From Pseudescherichia vulneris NBRC 102420 (GTDB lineage: Bacteria > Pseudomonadota > Gammaproteobacteria > Enterobacterales > Enterobacteriaceae): 64,000 bases of DNA. Where the stretch lies: contig NZ_BBMZ01000002.1 of the NCBI RefSeq assembly GCF_000759795.1, forward strand, positions 62,001 to 126,000. The letters run 5' to 3'. Made by a program: the position numbers and the translations under genes. Positions 17,715 through 29,008 of the stretch are shown here, piece after piece (the stretch's first letter is position 1; each line of letters begins with the position of its first letter). A model generated the notes under the pieces. It was not told where the DNA came from. It made no database searches and saw nothing but the letters and a program-made list of their open reading frames with translations.

Positions 17715-18721
17715 GTACGGTGCAAATGGCCCACGGCAGCGGAGGCCAGGCGATGCAGCAGCTGATTAACGCCCTGTTCATGCAGGCCTTTGATAACCCC
17801 TGGCTGGCGGAGCAGGAGGATCAGGCCCGTCTCGATCTGACTGACCTGGCGGCAGGCGGCGATCGGCTGGCCTTCTCCACCGACAGCTATGTGATCGATC
17901 CGCTCTTCTTTCCAGGGGGCGATATCGGCAAGCTGGCGGTGTGCGGCACCGCTAACGATATTGCGGTCAGCGGTGCGATCCCGCGCTATCTCTCCTGCGG
18001 CTTTATCCTCGAGGAGGGGCTGCCGATGACGACCCTGCAGGCGGTGGTCAACAGCATGGCGGCCACGGCGAAGGCGGCAGATATCGCCATCGTCACTGGC
18101 GACACCAAGGTGGTGCAGCGCGGGGCGGCGGATAAGCTGTTTATTAACACCGCAGGCATTGGCGCGATCCCCACCGGCCTGAACTGGCGCGCGCAGACGC
18201 TGCAGCCGGGAGACGTCGTGCTGGTGAGCGGCACGCTGGGCTGCCACGGGGCGACCATTCTCAACCTGCGCGAGCAGCTTGGGCTGGACGGCGAACTGGT
18301 GAGCGACTGTGCGGTACTCACGCCGCTGATCCAGTCCCTACGCGCGATTAACGGCATTAAGGCCCTGCGTGACGCCACGCGCGGCGGGGTTAACGCGGTG
18401 GTGCATGAGTTTGCCGCCAGCAGCGGCTGCGGCATTGAGCTTAACGAGGCCAGCCTGCCGGTGAAGCCCGCCGTACGTGGCGTATGCGAGCTGCTGGGCC
18501 TTGACGCCCTCAACTTTGCCAACGAGGGCAAGCTGGTGATTGTCGCCGAGCGTCAGGCCGCCGAAGCTGCGGTTGAACGACTGCGCCAGCATCCGCTGGG
18601 TGGTGATGCGGCAATTATTGGTGAGGTCGTGGCCCGTAAAGGGGTACGGCTGAGTGGTCTTTACGGCGTGAAGCGCACCCTGGATCTACCCCACTCTGAA
18701 CCCCTGCCGCGCATTTGCTAA
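17711..18721 (+). CDS. hypE: HypE, carbamoyl dehydratase making the CN ligand
   Basis: PurM-like ATP-dependent enzyme (336 residues) that dehydrates its own thiocarboxamide to thiocyanate for cyanide transfer to HypCD. The catalytic Cys is the last residue (ending PRIC). The N-terminal AHGSGGQAM and the GDTKV motif belong to the ATP site. HypF, which supplies the carbamoyl group, is not in this window. Confidence 0.96.
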   Translation: MSTVQMAHGSGGQAMQQLINALFMQAFDNPWLAEQEDQARLDLTDLAAGGDRLAFSTDSYVIDPLFFPGGDIGKLAVCGTANDIAVSGAIPRYLSCGFILEEGLPMTTLQAVVNSMAATAKAADIAIVTGDTKVVQRGAADKLFINTAGIGAIPTGLNWRAQTLQPGDVVLVSGTLGCHGATILNLREQLGLDGELVSDCAVLTPLIQSLRAINGIKALRDATRGGVNAVVHEFAASSGCGIELNEASLPVKPAVRGVCELLGLDALNFANEGKLVIVAERQAAEAAVERLRQHPLGGDAAIIGEVVARKGVRLSGLYGVKRTLDLPHSEPLPRIC

Positions 18722-18759
18722 GGCATTTTGCAGGCAAGATAAAAAACGATTAGGCTTTT

Positions 18760-18777
18760 GGCACCCCGTTCGGTGCC
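18760..18777 (+). promoter_or_regulatory. Hairpin in the hypE-fhlA gap
   Basis: GGCACC (18760-18765) and GGTGCC (18772-18777) form a six-base stem with a CCGTTC loop, followed by TTT, 17 bases before the fhlA ATG. It could attenuate read-through from hyp or affect fhlA translation. In E. coli the fhlA leader is a target of the sRNA OxyS, but I cannot show an OxyS match here. Confidence 0.45.
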
Positions 18778-18793
18778 TTTCTGGATTAGCACA

Positions 18794-20860
<2,067 letters not shown>

Positions 20861-20861
20861 A

Positions 20862-21206
20862 TTATTTCTTGCGCTGATACTTCTCGGGCAACGGCGGCAC
20901 CGGGCGCTTATCGTCAATCAGATGGCGCACGGTGAGGATCGGGTGGTGCCACAGCATACGCGGCCCGGCCCAGCGCATAATCTGCTTCATCTCTTCCCGC
21001 TTCGCCGGCTGGTAGCAGTGCACCGGGCACTGCTTACAGGCCGGCTTCTCCTCACCAAATACGCACTTATCCAGGCGTTTTTCCGCATAGGCAAAGAGCG
21101 CATCGTAGTGCCCCTCTTCCGTGGAGGCAGCGGGCGCGCCGCGCTGATAGAGGGCAATCATCCTGCGGATAGTGAGTTTTTCACGGGCGATGCGAGGGCC
21201 AGCCAT
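20862..21206 (-). CDS. ygbA: YgbA, NO-responsive small Cys-rich protein
   Basis: YgbA family protein (114 residues; Pfam name 'nitrous oxide-stimulated promoter'), of unsettled function. It has a Cys cluster C...CKQCPVHC that may bind metal. I chose the ATG at 21206, preceded by AGGAG eight bases away; the frame continues 17 codons upstream but lacks such a site. In E. coli ygbA is repressed by NsrR, and a near-perfect NsrR operator lies just upstream here. It converges with fhlA as in E. coli. Confidence 0.88.
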   Translation of the reverse strand: MAGPRIAREKLTIRRMIALYQRGAPAASTEEGHYDALFAYAEKRLDKCVFGEEKPACKQCPVHCYQPAKREEMKQIMRWAGPRMLWHHPILTVRHLIDDKRPVPPLPEKYQRKK

Positions 21207-21228
21207 AGAAGACGCTCCTGGGGGAAGA

Positions 21229-21251
21229 AAGAGGCATTTATAATACATCTT
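21229..21251. promoter_or_regulatory. NsrR operator upstream of ygbA
   Basis: The minus strand reads AAGATGTATTA then TAAATGCCTCTT. This 23-base dyad differs from the NsrR consensus (AAGATGYATTT and its mirror AAATRCATCTT) at two positions. It ends 23 bases before the ygbA start codon, consistent with repression released by nitric oxide. Confidence 0.85.
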
Positions 21252-21344
21252 CTGCACGAGCGGCTCAAAGAGTTCAGATTGTTCTGCCCTGCAGAGTTAA
21301 AAACGTCGACTATACTCAAACTTCATCACAACAAAGGAGGATGT

Positions 21345-21581
21345 ATGGTTAATAAAAGTGAAATTCGTGAACACGCTCAGGTTATCGCCAGCTGTGGTAC
21401 CCACGTTGGCACCGTTGACCACCTCGAAGGCGAAGACAAGATCAAACTGGCAAAAAGTGATTCGGCTTCTGGCGGTGTGCACCACTATATCCCTCTAAGC
21501 TGGGTTGAAAAAGTTGACGGTAACAACGTGGTTCTCAACAAGAACTCGGAAGAAGTGAAATCTTCCTGGCAGACCGCGTAA
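21345..21581 (+). CDS. DUF2171-family small protein
   Basis: Hydrophilic protein of 78 residues starting MVNKSEIREHAQVIASCGTH. It resembles DUF2171/PRC-barrel-like proteins: GTVDHLEGEDKIKL followed by HHYIPLSWVEKV. Function is unknown. A strong AGGAGG lies four bases before the ATG at 21345. The codon use and strong signals suggest good expression; a CTATACT at 21310-21316 could be a -10 element. It is a single-gene unit closed by a terminator. Confidence 0.85.
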   Translation: MVNKSEIREHAQVIASCGTHVGTVDHLEGEDKIKLAKSDSASGGVHHYIPLSWVEKVDGNNVVLNKNSEEVKSSWQTA

Positions 21582-21592
21582 CTGCAGTTTCT

Positions 21593-21634
21593 GCGCCGTT
21601 CGGGCCTCTGGCCTGAGCGGCGCGCTCTATTTTC
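21593..21634 (+). terminator. Rho-independent terminator after the DUF2171 gene
   Basis: GCGCCGTTCGGGC (21593-21605) pairs with GCCTGAGCGGCGC (21611-21623), a 13-bp stem with two G-U pairs and a short loop. The following bases are GCTCTATTTT. Confidence 0.75.
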
Positions 21635-21815
21635 CCGCCCTTCTCTTAGTTCTAAAAATAACCCCACCTGTCAAGCAACTGTTTTTAAAAGATAAACAGA
21701 CACACTTTTTTTGTGACGAAACTTTACAAATAAGGGATAATTTGTGAAAAGTATTAGTCAGCCCGCGCATTACGCGGCATAGTGACAAGCTAAAGCGCTG
21801 GGGTGAGGATAGAGA

Positions 21816-23087
21816 ATGTTTTCTTTTGTCGCCAGACAGGCGATTTTTGATGAAAATTTGCAGACCTTTGGCTACGAGCTCCTGTTCCGGGACAGTATGG
21901 CTAACCGTTTCCCCAACGTTTCACCTGAACACGCCACCGCCCAGCTCATTGAAGAGCAATTCTTTGGTGCGCCCAGCGACGGCCAGAAAGAGTCGGGTAC
22001 GGTATTTGTTAACTTTCCCTATGAACTGCTGCTCCAGGGGCTGGCGGAAACGCTGCCTAAAGATCGGGTGGTCATTGAGATCCTTGAAACTGCCGAGCCG
22101 ACCGGGGCCCTACTCGCCACTATTAAAAGACTGCATCAGCAAGGGTTTCGCGTTGCGCTGGATGATTTTTCCCTCAGCAGCGACTGGGATATCTTTATTC
22201 CCTACATCAGCATTATCAAATTCGATATTCGAGAAAATAGCTGGCCGGAAATTCAGGACTACCTGCTGTGTCGCGAGGCGCTGCTGAAAAATACCCTGCT
22301 GCTGGCGGAAAAGATCGAAACCTTCGACGAATACGAACTCTTTAAAAACGCCGGCTTTACCCTTTTTCAAGGCTATTTCTTTAGCAAGCCGGTGGTCTAC
22401 AAAAGCAATAAGCTGGTGCAGAACCATATCGTCTCTCTGAATTTGATTCAGGAGGTGAATTCCGATGCGCCCAATTTGCAGCGTATCGAGGATCTGCTCA
22501 AGCACGACGTCGCCCTCTCCTATAAGGTGATGCGCTATGCGCAGAACATTCTCTATAACACCCGGGGCATTAAGGGGACGCGCAGCCACTCGCTGAAGGA
22601 TATTGTGGTTTATCTGGGCGCCAAAGAGCTGCGGCGCTTTGTGCTGGTCACCTGCCTCAGCTCGATGAAAGACGTTAAAACCAATGAAACCTACTATCAA
22701 AGCCTGATCCGCGCCAAGTTCTGCGAGCTGGCGGCGGCCCGCCTGCGTGGCAGGGTCTCGGCCAACGACGCGTTCATGGTGGGACTCTTCTCGTTGCTGG
22801 ATGCCGTATTCGAGATCCCGCTGGAGGAGCTGATTGGGCAGGTAGTGATTTCTCAGGACGTCCGCATGGCCCTGCAACAGCACCGGGGTCTGCTGCACCA
22901 GTTTGTTGCTCTGGCCGAGCTGTACGAGCAGCGGAAGTGGGAGGAGGCCAGCCAGCATGCTTACCGACTGGGGCTGACGCGCGGAATGGTGGCTGAGATG
23001 ATGTCCTCAGCCACCCAGTGGGCCGACGAGATGCCGGTTAACGCCCCGCTGAAGGCCAGCCCGCCGAAGAGCGCCCGCGTGCGCTAA
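21816..23087 (+). CDS. EAL-HDOD protein (YuxH/CdgJ type)
   Basis: Protein of 423 residues with an N-terminal EAL domain (about 1-200) and a C-terminal HDOD domain (about 205-390). The EAL signature reads ELLFR at residue 21. Other conserved positions are present in order: VNFPYELL, EILE, DDFSLSS, IKFDI, AEKIE and FQGYFFSKP, so c-di-GMP hydrolysis or binding remains possible. The relative CdgJ of Vibrio cholerae affects motility; the role here is unknown. Its stop overlaps that of the converging carboxylase gene by three bases, so no terminator fits between them. Confidence 0.85.
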   Translation: MFSFVARQAIFDENLQTFGYELLFRDSMANRFPNVSPEHATAQLIEEQFFGAPSDGQKESGTVFVNFPYELLLQGLAETLPKDRVVIEILETAEPTGALLATIKRLHQQGFRVALDDFSLSSDWDIFIPYISIIKFDIRENSWPEIQDYLLCREALLKNTLLLAEKIETFDEYELFKNAGFTLFQGYFFSKPVVYKSNKLVQNHIVSLNLIQEVNSDAPNLQRIEDLLKHDVALSYKVMRYAQNILYNTRGIKGTRSHSLKDIVVYLGAKELRRFVLVTCLSSMKDVKTNETYYQSLIRAKFCELAAARLRGRVSANDAFMVGLFSLLDAVFEIPLEELIGQVVISQDVRMALQQHRGLLHQFVALAELYEQRKWEEASQHAYRLGLTRGMVAEMMSSATQWADEMPVNAPLKASPPKSARVR

Positions 23088-26000
23088 ACCACGGCGCGCT
23101 CGGCGTTAACCACCGCCACGCACTGCCCGGCCCGCACCGACGATCCCGGCTGCACCCGAACCTGATCCACGATGCCATCGCAGGTGGCCCGCAACGGGAT
23201 CTCCATCTTCATTGACTCCAGGATCACCATTACGTCCCCCTCCTTGACCCTGTCGCCCGGCTTGACCAGCACCTGCCAGAGATTACCGGCAATAGGGCTG
23301 TCGATGCCACGCTGACCCGCCTGGAGCGGCGCATCGTCACCCACCTCCGGCATAGCGTCATTACTGTCAAAGTGCGCCTGACCAGAGGCCACCCAGCGCT
23401 CTCTTTCAGCATTAAACGCCGCCTGCTGATGGTGGCGGAAGGCATCAATGCTGGTCGCCTCCTCGGTCAGAAACTGCTGGTACTCTGCCAGCCGCAGCGT
23501 GCTCTGCTCAATGCGCAGCGGATAACGTCCGAGCGGGAAATCGCGGCGAATGGTCAGCAGCTCTTCGGCAGAGACCGGGTAGAAACGGATCTGGTCGAAG
23601 AAGCGCAGCAGCCACGGCTTGCCGCCAAAATCCTCGACCGCATGATAGCGATTCCACATCTGCAGCGTGCGTCCGACGAACTGATACCCCCCCGGCCCCT
23701 CCATGCCGTAGACGCAGAGATACGCCCCGCCAATCCCAACCGAGTTCTCCGCCGTCCAGGTGCGCGCCGGGTTATATTTGGTGGTCACCAGCCGGTGACG
23801 CGGATCGAGCGGCGTCGCCACCGGCGCGCCGAGATAGACATCCCCCAACCCCATCACCAGATAGCTGGCGTCAAACACCGTGCGATAAACCTCGTCAATG
23901 TTGTCGAGATCGTTGATGCGGCGGATAAACTCCAGGTTGCTTGGACACCAGGGCGCATCCCGGCGCACGGTGGTCATGTACTTGTCGATGGCTTTCTGGC
24001 AGGCCGGATCGTCCCACGACAGCGGCAGCCAGACCACACGCGACGGCACCTGCAGATCCTCCTGCTGACATACCGAGTGCCACACTTCGCGTACGATCGC
24101 CAGCAGGTGCGACAGCGTCAACGCCTCCGGCTGATAGTGCACCTGTAGCGAGCGGATGCCCGGCGTCAGGTCAATCACCCCGTCAAGGGCCAGCGCCTCC
24201 AGGGCCTGCATCAACGCGTGGCCGCGAAAGCGCAGAACCAGATCCAGCTCGGCATCGCCAATCTCCAGCAGCAGATGGGTATCACCCGAGAGGCGCGCCA
24301 CCAGCCGCTTGTCTGCCGCGCCGGTCTCCATCACCACCGGCGAGGTGAGCGGCTGCATCTGCCAGTTGATTGCCACCGGTTGCAGGCTCGCCAGCTCCTG
24401 GCTGCGCCCCTGCGCCAGCAGGCGGGCGGTGTCGATGTCCACCGGTACGAAGCGCACCCGATCCCCGGCGTTAAGCTGGCCGAGCTGCCAAAGATCCGCC
24501 TCGATGACCGTCACCGGGCAGACAAAGCCGCCGAGGCTTGGGCCATCCGGGCCGAGGATCACCGGCATATCGCCGGTAAAGTCCACCGCGCCGATGGCAT
24601 AGGGGTTGTCATGAATGTTTGAGGGATGCAGACCCGCCTCGCCGCCGCTGTCGCGCGCCCACTCCGGTTTCGGGCCAATCAGGCGCACGCCGGTGCGGCT
24701 GGAGTTGAAGTGCACCTCCCATTCGGTGGCAAAAAAGGTCGGGATCCACTCGGGCGTAAAGTACTCCGGCGCGCCGTGCGGGCCGTAGATCACCCGCAGC
24801 TCGCGTACCGTCCCGAGGGACGTATGCAGCGCCGCAGGCAGGGCCGCGCCGCAGCGGGTATCGGTTAACGGCGCAAGGTGCAGCACGTCTCCGGTGCGCA
24901 GAGCGCGCCCGGCGTGGCCGCCAAACTGGCCGAGGGTAAAGGTGCTCTTGCTGCCTAAATAGTCCGGCACGTCGAGACCGCCGCGCAGGCAGAGGTAGCT
25001 GCGCACGCCCGCCTCCAGGGTATCTCCCAGGGTTAACGTGGTGCCCGCCCGAATGAAGAAAGTACAGTTCATTGCCTGCGGCTGGCCGTCCAGTTCGACG
25101 CTTATCGCTGCGCCGGTGACGACCGCCACCGCATCGGTATTAAACTTCAGGGTTGGGCCGCTGACGGTGATCTCCAGCCCTGCCGCATCGTCGGCATTGC
25201 CTAACAGACGGTTGCCAAGGCGCAGAGCGCGATCGTCCATCGGCCCGGATGGCGGGACGCCCACCGCCCAGTACCCCTGCCGTCCCGGATAGTCCTGCAC
25301 CGTAGTTTGCGTCCCGGCGCTGACCACCTCCAGCGTCGCCGCCTGATAGCTCAGGTTCTCAAGGCAGCGGGTCCACGGCTGGCCGCTGGCAAAGGGCGCG
25401 TCGCGCAGAATCTGCCGCAGGTACTGGCGGTTAGTCTCTACGCCATAGAGGCGCGTCTCTTCCAGCGCGCTGTCCAGCCGATCGATGGCTTCGTCGCGGG
25501 TAGCGGCGTAGGTAATGATCTTAGCCAGCAACGGATCGAAGAACGGCGGTACTTCGCAGCCGGACTCTACCCAGGTGTCGATCCGCAGCGTGGTGCGATC
25601 CTGCTGCGGAAAATTCACGTTGGTCAGCAGGCCCGGCGAGGGCTGGAACTCACGGCCCGGGTCCTCGGCATAGACGCGGGCCTGGATCGCATGCCCGCAC
25701 GGGCTTAAGCCAGCCGCGATCTCGGCCAGCGGCGGCAGATCCCCTGCCGCCAGGGCGATCATCATCTGAACCAGATCCACGCCCCACACCTGCTCGGTGA
25801 CACCGTGCTCGACCTGCAACCGGGTGTTGACCTCCAGGAAGTAGAACTGCTGCGCGCTACTGTCGTAAACAAACTCCACCGTGCCGGCGCTGCGGTAGCT
25901 CACCGCCTTGCCCAGTTCGATAGCCGCCTGGCAGAGCGCCTCGGCCATTCCCTCAGGCAGCGCCGTGGCGGGGGTCTCCTCCAGCACCTTCTGGTTACGC

Positions 26001-26695
26001 CGCTGCACCGAGCAGTCGCGTACGCCGAGCGCAATCACCTCTCCTTCACCGTCACCAAAGATCTGTACTTCCAGATGGCGGGCGCGCTCAATGTACTTCT
26101 CAATAAAAACGCCCGCATCGCTGAAGTTATTTTTCCCCAGCCGCTGCACCGCATCGAAGGCCTCCGCCAGCTCTGCCGGGCTGTAGCAGACGCGCATTCC
26201 GATCCCGCCGCCGCCCGCCGTGCTCTTGAGCATCACCGGGTAGCCGACGCTTTCTGCCGCGACCAGCGCTTCCGCGACGTCGGCCAGCAGCTCGGTGCCC
26301 TCCAGCAGCGGCACGCCGTGGCTTTTCGCCAGCGCGCGAGCGGTATGTTTCAGGCCAAAGATGCGCAGCTGCTCGGGGGTTGGGCCAACGAAGGCGATCC
26401 CGGCGGCCTCGCACGCGTCGGCAAAGGCGGCATTTTCCGACAGGAAGCCGTAGCCGGGATGGATAGCCTGCGCCCCGCTCTCTTGGGCAGCGGCGAGGAT
26501 CTTTTCCACCTGCAGGTAGGTTTGCGCCGCCGGGCCTTCGCCCAGGCTGATCGCCTCGTCGGCTTCGCGAATATGCAGGCTGCTGGCGTCGGACTCCGAC
26601 CAGACCGCCACCCCTTTCACGTTCATCTCCCGCAGGGTGCGCAGGATACGGCAGGCGATAGCGCCCCGGTTAGCAATGAGTAATTTAGTAAACAT
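23084..26695 (-). CDS. Guanidine/urea carboxylase, biotin-dependent
   Basis: Large biotin enzyme (1203 residues) annotated in databases as urea carboxylase; in riboswitch-controlled clusters with DUF1989 partners such enzymes prefer guanidine. Domains in order: biotin carboxylase (1-450, with the ATP-grasp GGGGIGMRVCYS), KipI/KipA-like carboxyltransferase halves (about 480-1050), and a biotinyl domain with ESMKM, the biotin lysine at about residue 1163. I chose the ATG at 26695 (MFTKLLIANRGAIACR). It lies 156 bases after its upstream partner, and this gap holds a class II guanidine riboswitch. The allophanate hydrolase normally found next to it is absent. Confidence 0.9.
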   Translation of the reverse strand: MFTKLLIANRGAIACRILRTLREMNVKGVAVWSESDASSLHIREADEAISLGEGPAAQTYLQVEKILAAAQESGAQAIHPGYGFLSENAAFADACEAAGIAFVGPTPEQLRIFGLKHTARALAKSHGVPLLEGTELLADVAEALVAAESVGYPVMLKSTAGGGGIGMRVCYSPAELAEAFDAVQRLGKNNFSDAGVFIEKYIERARHLEVQIFGDGEGEVIALGVRDCSVQRRNQKVLEETPATALPEGMAEALCQAAIELGKAVSYRSAGTVEFVYDSSAQQFYFLEVNTRLQVEHGVTEQVWGVDLVQMMIALAAGDLPPLAEIAAGLSPCGHAIQARVYAEDPGREFQPSPGLLTNVNFPQQDRTTLRIDTWVESGCEVPPFFDPLLAKIITYAATRDEAIDRLDSALEETRLYGVETNRQYLRQILRDAPFASGQPWTRCLENLSYQAATLEVVSAGTQTTVQDYPGRQGYWAVGVPPSGPMDDRALRLGNRLLGNADDAAGLEITVSGPTLKFNTDAVAVVTGAAISVELDGQPQAMNCTFFIRAGTTLTLGDTLEAGVRSYLCLRGGLDVPDYLGSKSTFTLGQFGGHAGRALRTGDVLHLAPLTDTRCGAALPAALHTSLGTVRELRVIYGPHGAPEYFTPEWIPTFFATEWEVHFNSSRTGVRLIGPKPEWARDSGGEAGLHPSNIHDNPYAIGAVDFTGDMPVILGPDGPSLGGFVCPVTVIEADLWQLGQLNAGDRVRFVPVDIDTARLLAQGRSQELASLQPVAINWQMQPLTSPVVMETGAADKRLVARLSGDTHLLLEIGDAELDLVLRFRGHALMQALEALALDGVIDLTPGIRSLQVHYQPEALTLSHLLAIVREVWHSVCQQEDLQVPSRVVWLPLSWDDPACQKAIDKYMTTVRRDAPWCPSNLEFIRRINDLDNIDEVYRTVFDASYLVMGLGDVYLGAPVATPLDPRHRLVTTKYNPARTWTAENSVGIGGAYLCVYGMEGPGGYQFVGRTLQMWNRYHAVEDFGGKPWLLRFFDQIRFYPVSAEELLTIRRDFPLGRYPLRIEQSTLRLAEYQQFLTEEATSIDAFRHHQQAAFNAERERWVASGQAHFDSNDAMPEVGDDAPLQAGQRGIDSPIAGNLWQVLVKPGDRVKEGDVMVILESMKMEIPLRATCDGIVDQVRVQPGSSVRAGQCVAVVNAERAVV

Positions 26696-26713
26696 GATCC
26701 AGACCCGAACCGT

Positions 26714-26760
26714 GGCGGGTCGTCCCGCCGGGAATAATCTCGCCGCCTGGTCGTCCAGGG
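26714..26760 (-). promoter_or_regulatory. Class II guanidine riboswitch (mini-ykkC)
   Basis: On the minus strand two hairpins occur in series: CCTGG-ACGA-CCAGG (26759-26746) and GGCGGG-ACGA-CCCGCC (26729-26714). Paired stem-loops with ACGR tetraloops and a purine-rich spacer define the guanidine-II aptamer. The second hairpin ends 19 bases before the carboxylase ATG, the usual place for control of ribosome access. It was recognised by eye, not by a covariance model. Confidence 0.85.
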
Positions 26761-26851
26761 GGAAAAGGCAGTTATTTCTGCGGCTTATTGTCAAGCGTCA
26801 GGCGATTGGCCCTTACCGTAAACAGGCGGTAGAGCATGAGGCGCAGGCGGC

Positions 26852-27487
26852 TCAGTTCCATACCAGCACCTCCGCAGGGGTCGGATTCCAGCCGTTGCAC
26901 GGGTTGTTAAGCTGCGGACAGTTGGAGATCAGCACGATGACGTTGCACTCCGCGCGCAGCTCAACGTACTTACCCGCAGCGGAGATGCCGTCTTCAAAGG
27001 TCAGCCCACCCTCCGGCGTTACCGGCACGTTCATAAAGAAGTTGATGTTGGCCCCGATATCGCGCTTGTGCAGACGGCCATCGTGCAGGCAGGCGCAGAG
27101 AAAGTTATCCCGGCAGCTGTGCATGTAGCGCTTGTCGAGCGAATAGCGCACGGTGTTGCTCTCCTGGGCGCAAGCTCCGCCGAGGGTGTCGTGGCGGCCA
27201 CAGGTATCGGCCACGATGGTCAGCAGCGGATTGCCCAGCCCCGACCACAGCACGCTCCCGGTGGTCAGGTAGGCGTTGTTCTGGCGACGTAGGGTGCGCT
27301 GGGGATCGTAGCGCTCGCGCGGGTTATCGGCGTTATAGAACAGGGTATCGATGGCCTGGTTGCCTTCGAGATCGTGCAGGCGCAGGGTCTGCCCCTTCTT
27401 CACTTCAAACAGGTAGTGCTCACCCGCCGGAATGGTATGGCGGAACACCGCTTCTGCCGGATGTTTTTGGCTTTCAACAAGAGACAT
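26852..27487 (-). CDS. DUF1989 protein, carboxyguanidine deiminase subunit (shorter)
   Basis: DUF1989 protein of 211 residues ('urea carboxylase-associated protein'). With its partner it forms carboxyguanidine deiminase (CgdAB), which turns carboxyguanidine into allophanate. The stretch [22 protein letters not shown] is typical, and Cys residues in [18 protein letters not shown] probably bind metal. Eleven bases separate it from its partner upstream. Which subunit is CgdA and which CgdB was not settled, so no symbol is given. Confidence 0.88.
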   Translation of the reverse strand: MSLVESQKHPAEAVFRHTIPAGEHYLFEVKKGQTLRLHDLEGNQAIDTLFYNADNPRERYDPQRTLRRQNNAYLTTGSVLWSGLGNPLLTIVADTCGRHDTLGGACAQESNTVRYSLDKRYMHSCRDNFLCACLHDGRLHKRDIGANINFFMNVPVTPEGGLTFEDGISAAGKYVELRAECNVIVLISNCPQLNNPCNGWNPTPAEVLVWN

Positions 27488-27498
27488 TTTTCGGCTCC

Positions 27499-28227
27499 TT
27501 ACAGGGCAAACAGCTGGGTGTTGGTAAAAGCGCGACCGTTTTCGGGACGGGTCAGCAGGGCATTAACGGCGGCCTCGTTGTCGGTGGCCTCGAACCAGCC
27601 CAGCGCCACCGGACGCGGGGCGTACTCGGGCTGCGGATCCATCGGGTGTGGCAGCGCGGTCAGGACGATTAGAGTGTCCATCGGGGCATACAGCTCGACA
27701 TAGCTTCCCGGCGTTGAGAAGCCGCTGTGGAAGGTAAAGGCCCCCTGCTCGTCAACGCTGACCTTGCTGAAGAAGTTCACCACCATCAGCAGATCCTCAA
27801 GATTGAGATCCCATTTGCCCATCTCCACCAGCAGGTTATCCATGCCGTTGCGGTAGAAGCCGTTGCGCAGCTCCTGATAACGGCCCTGACCATACTTCTC
27901 GGCGGTCTCCTCGGCGTTCAGCACCCCGCCAAAGGGATCGTGCCAGCCGCAGGTATCCGCCACGATGCCCGCCAGCACGCGCCCCATGTCGGAGTAGAAG
28001 CAGTGCCCGGCGGTGAGCCTGGCGGTGTGCTGGCCCTTGAGAGTATCCGGCAGGTTCAGACGCTCGCTCTTCTCGTGAGCGTTGAGCATCATCATGCTGA
28101 CGTTCGCCCCGCCCTCGCTGTCGGTGAGGCGCAGGATCTGCCCACGCTTGAGAATAAAAGAGGCGTGACCGCCGCCGGGAACGGTCTCCTCGCGAATGGC
28201 GGTTGCGGTATGCAGAGAGTGCGTCAT
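27499..28227 (-). CDS. DUF1989 protein, carboxyguanidine deiminase subunit (longer)
   Basis: Second DUF1989 protein, 242 residues, paralogous to its neighbour. [20 protein letters not shown] and [12 protein letters not shown] align with the same stretches of the shorter subunit, and both lie between the transporter and the carboxylase genes. It is expected to act as the other half of the deiminase. It starts four bases after the ATPase stop. Confidence 0.88.
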   Translation of the reverse strand: MTHSLHTATAIREETVPGGGHASFILKRGQILRLTDSEGGANVSMMMLNAHEKSERLNLPDTLKGQHTARLTAGHCFYSDMGRVLAGIVADTCGWHDPFGGVLNAEETAEKYGQGRYQELRNGFYRNGMDNLLVEMGKWDLNLEDLLMVVNFFSKVSVDEQGAFTFHSGFSTPGSYVELYAPMDTLIVLTALPHPMDPQPEYAPRPVALGWFEATDNEAAVNALLTRPENGRAFTNTQLFAL

Positions 28228-28231
28228 CGAA

Positions 28232-29008
28232 TTAGCTCCTTAAAGAAATGACGTTAGCGGGCGGCGGGGTCATGACCTCCGCCATGCGCGCCTCGTTCAG
28301 CGGGATGTCGTACGTGATCCGCGCCCCGTAAGCGTTCGGCTCGTGGGGGTCGATGCGCACCTTGTCGAAAACCAGCAAGCGCGTGCCGAGGTTGAACCCC
28401 TCGGAGAGATCGTGAGTGACCATAAAAACGGTCATCCGGGTTTCGCTCCACAGCTGAAGCAGCAGAGCGTGCATGTCCTTGCGGATGCCCGGATCGAGCG
28501 CGCCAAACGGTTCATCCAGCAGCAGCACCCGCGGCTGCATAATGAAGGCCTGGGCGATGGCTAACCGCTGCTGCATCCCGCCCGAGAGCTGGGCTGGATA
28601 CTTAGTCAGGGCATGACCAAGACCGACCTTCTCCAGCATCTGCGCCGCCTGTTCGCGGGCCGCTTTTTTACGGCTGCCGAACAGGCGGCCTAGCAGCGGA
28701 CTGGTCGGCAGTTCGAGGCCGATAGCGACGTTATCCAGCACGTTAAGGTGCGGAAACACCGAGTAGCGCTGAAACACTACGCCACGGCTGCGATCCGGCT
28801 CCGCCGCCAGCGGCTGGCCGTCAAGGGTAATGCTGCCCCGGGTGGGGCGCTCCTGGCCCAGCAGCAGGCGCAGGAAGGTTGATTTGCCGCAGCCCGATGC
28901 CCCGACCATGGAGCAAAACTCCCCCTGCTGGATTTGCAGGTTGACCCGCTCCAGCACCACGTGGTTGCCGTACTCTTGCCAGATGTTGTTGATATCGATA
29001 AAGCTCAT
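28232..29008 (-). CDS. ABC transporter ATPase (guanidine/urea uptake)
   Basis: ATPase of 258 residues of the nitrate/taurine/urea-type importer family. Walker [10 protein letters not shown], signature [15 protein letters not shown], and Walker [13 protein letters not shown] are all intact. The ATG at 29008 gives [14 protein letters not shown] and overlaps the permease stop by four bases; the longer frame simply runs into the permease gene. Neighbours indicate that the substrate is guanidine or a related compound. Confidence 0.9.
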   Translation of the reverse strand: MSFIDINNIWQEYGNHVVLERVNLQIQQGEFCSMVGASGCGKSTFLRLLLGQERPTRGSITLDGQPLAAEPDRSRGVVFQRYSVFPHLNVLDNVAIGLELPTSPLLGRLFGSRKKAAREQAAQMLEKVGLGHALTKYPAQLSGGMQQRLAIAQAFIMQPRVLLLDEPFGALDPGIRKDMHALLLQLWSETRMTVFMVTHDLSEGFNLGTRLLVFDKVRIDPHEPNAYGARITYDIPLNEARMAEVMTPPPANVISLRS

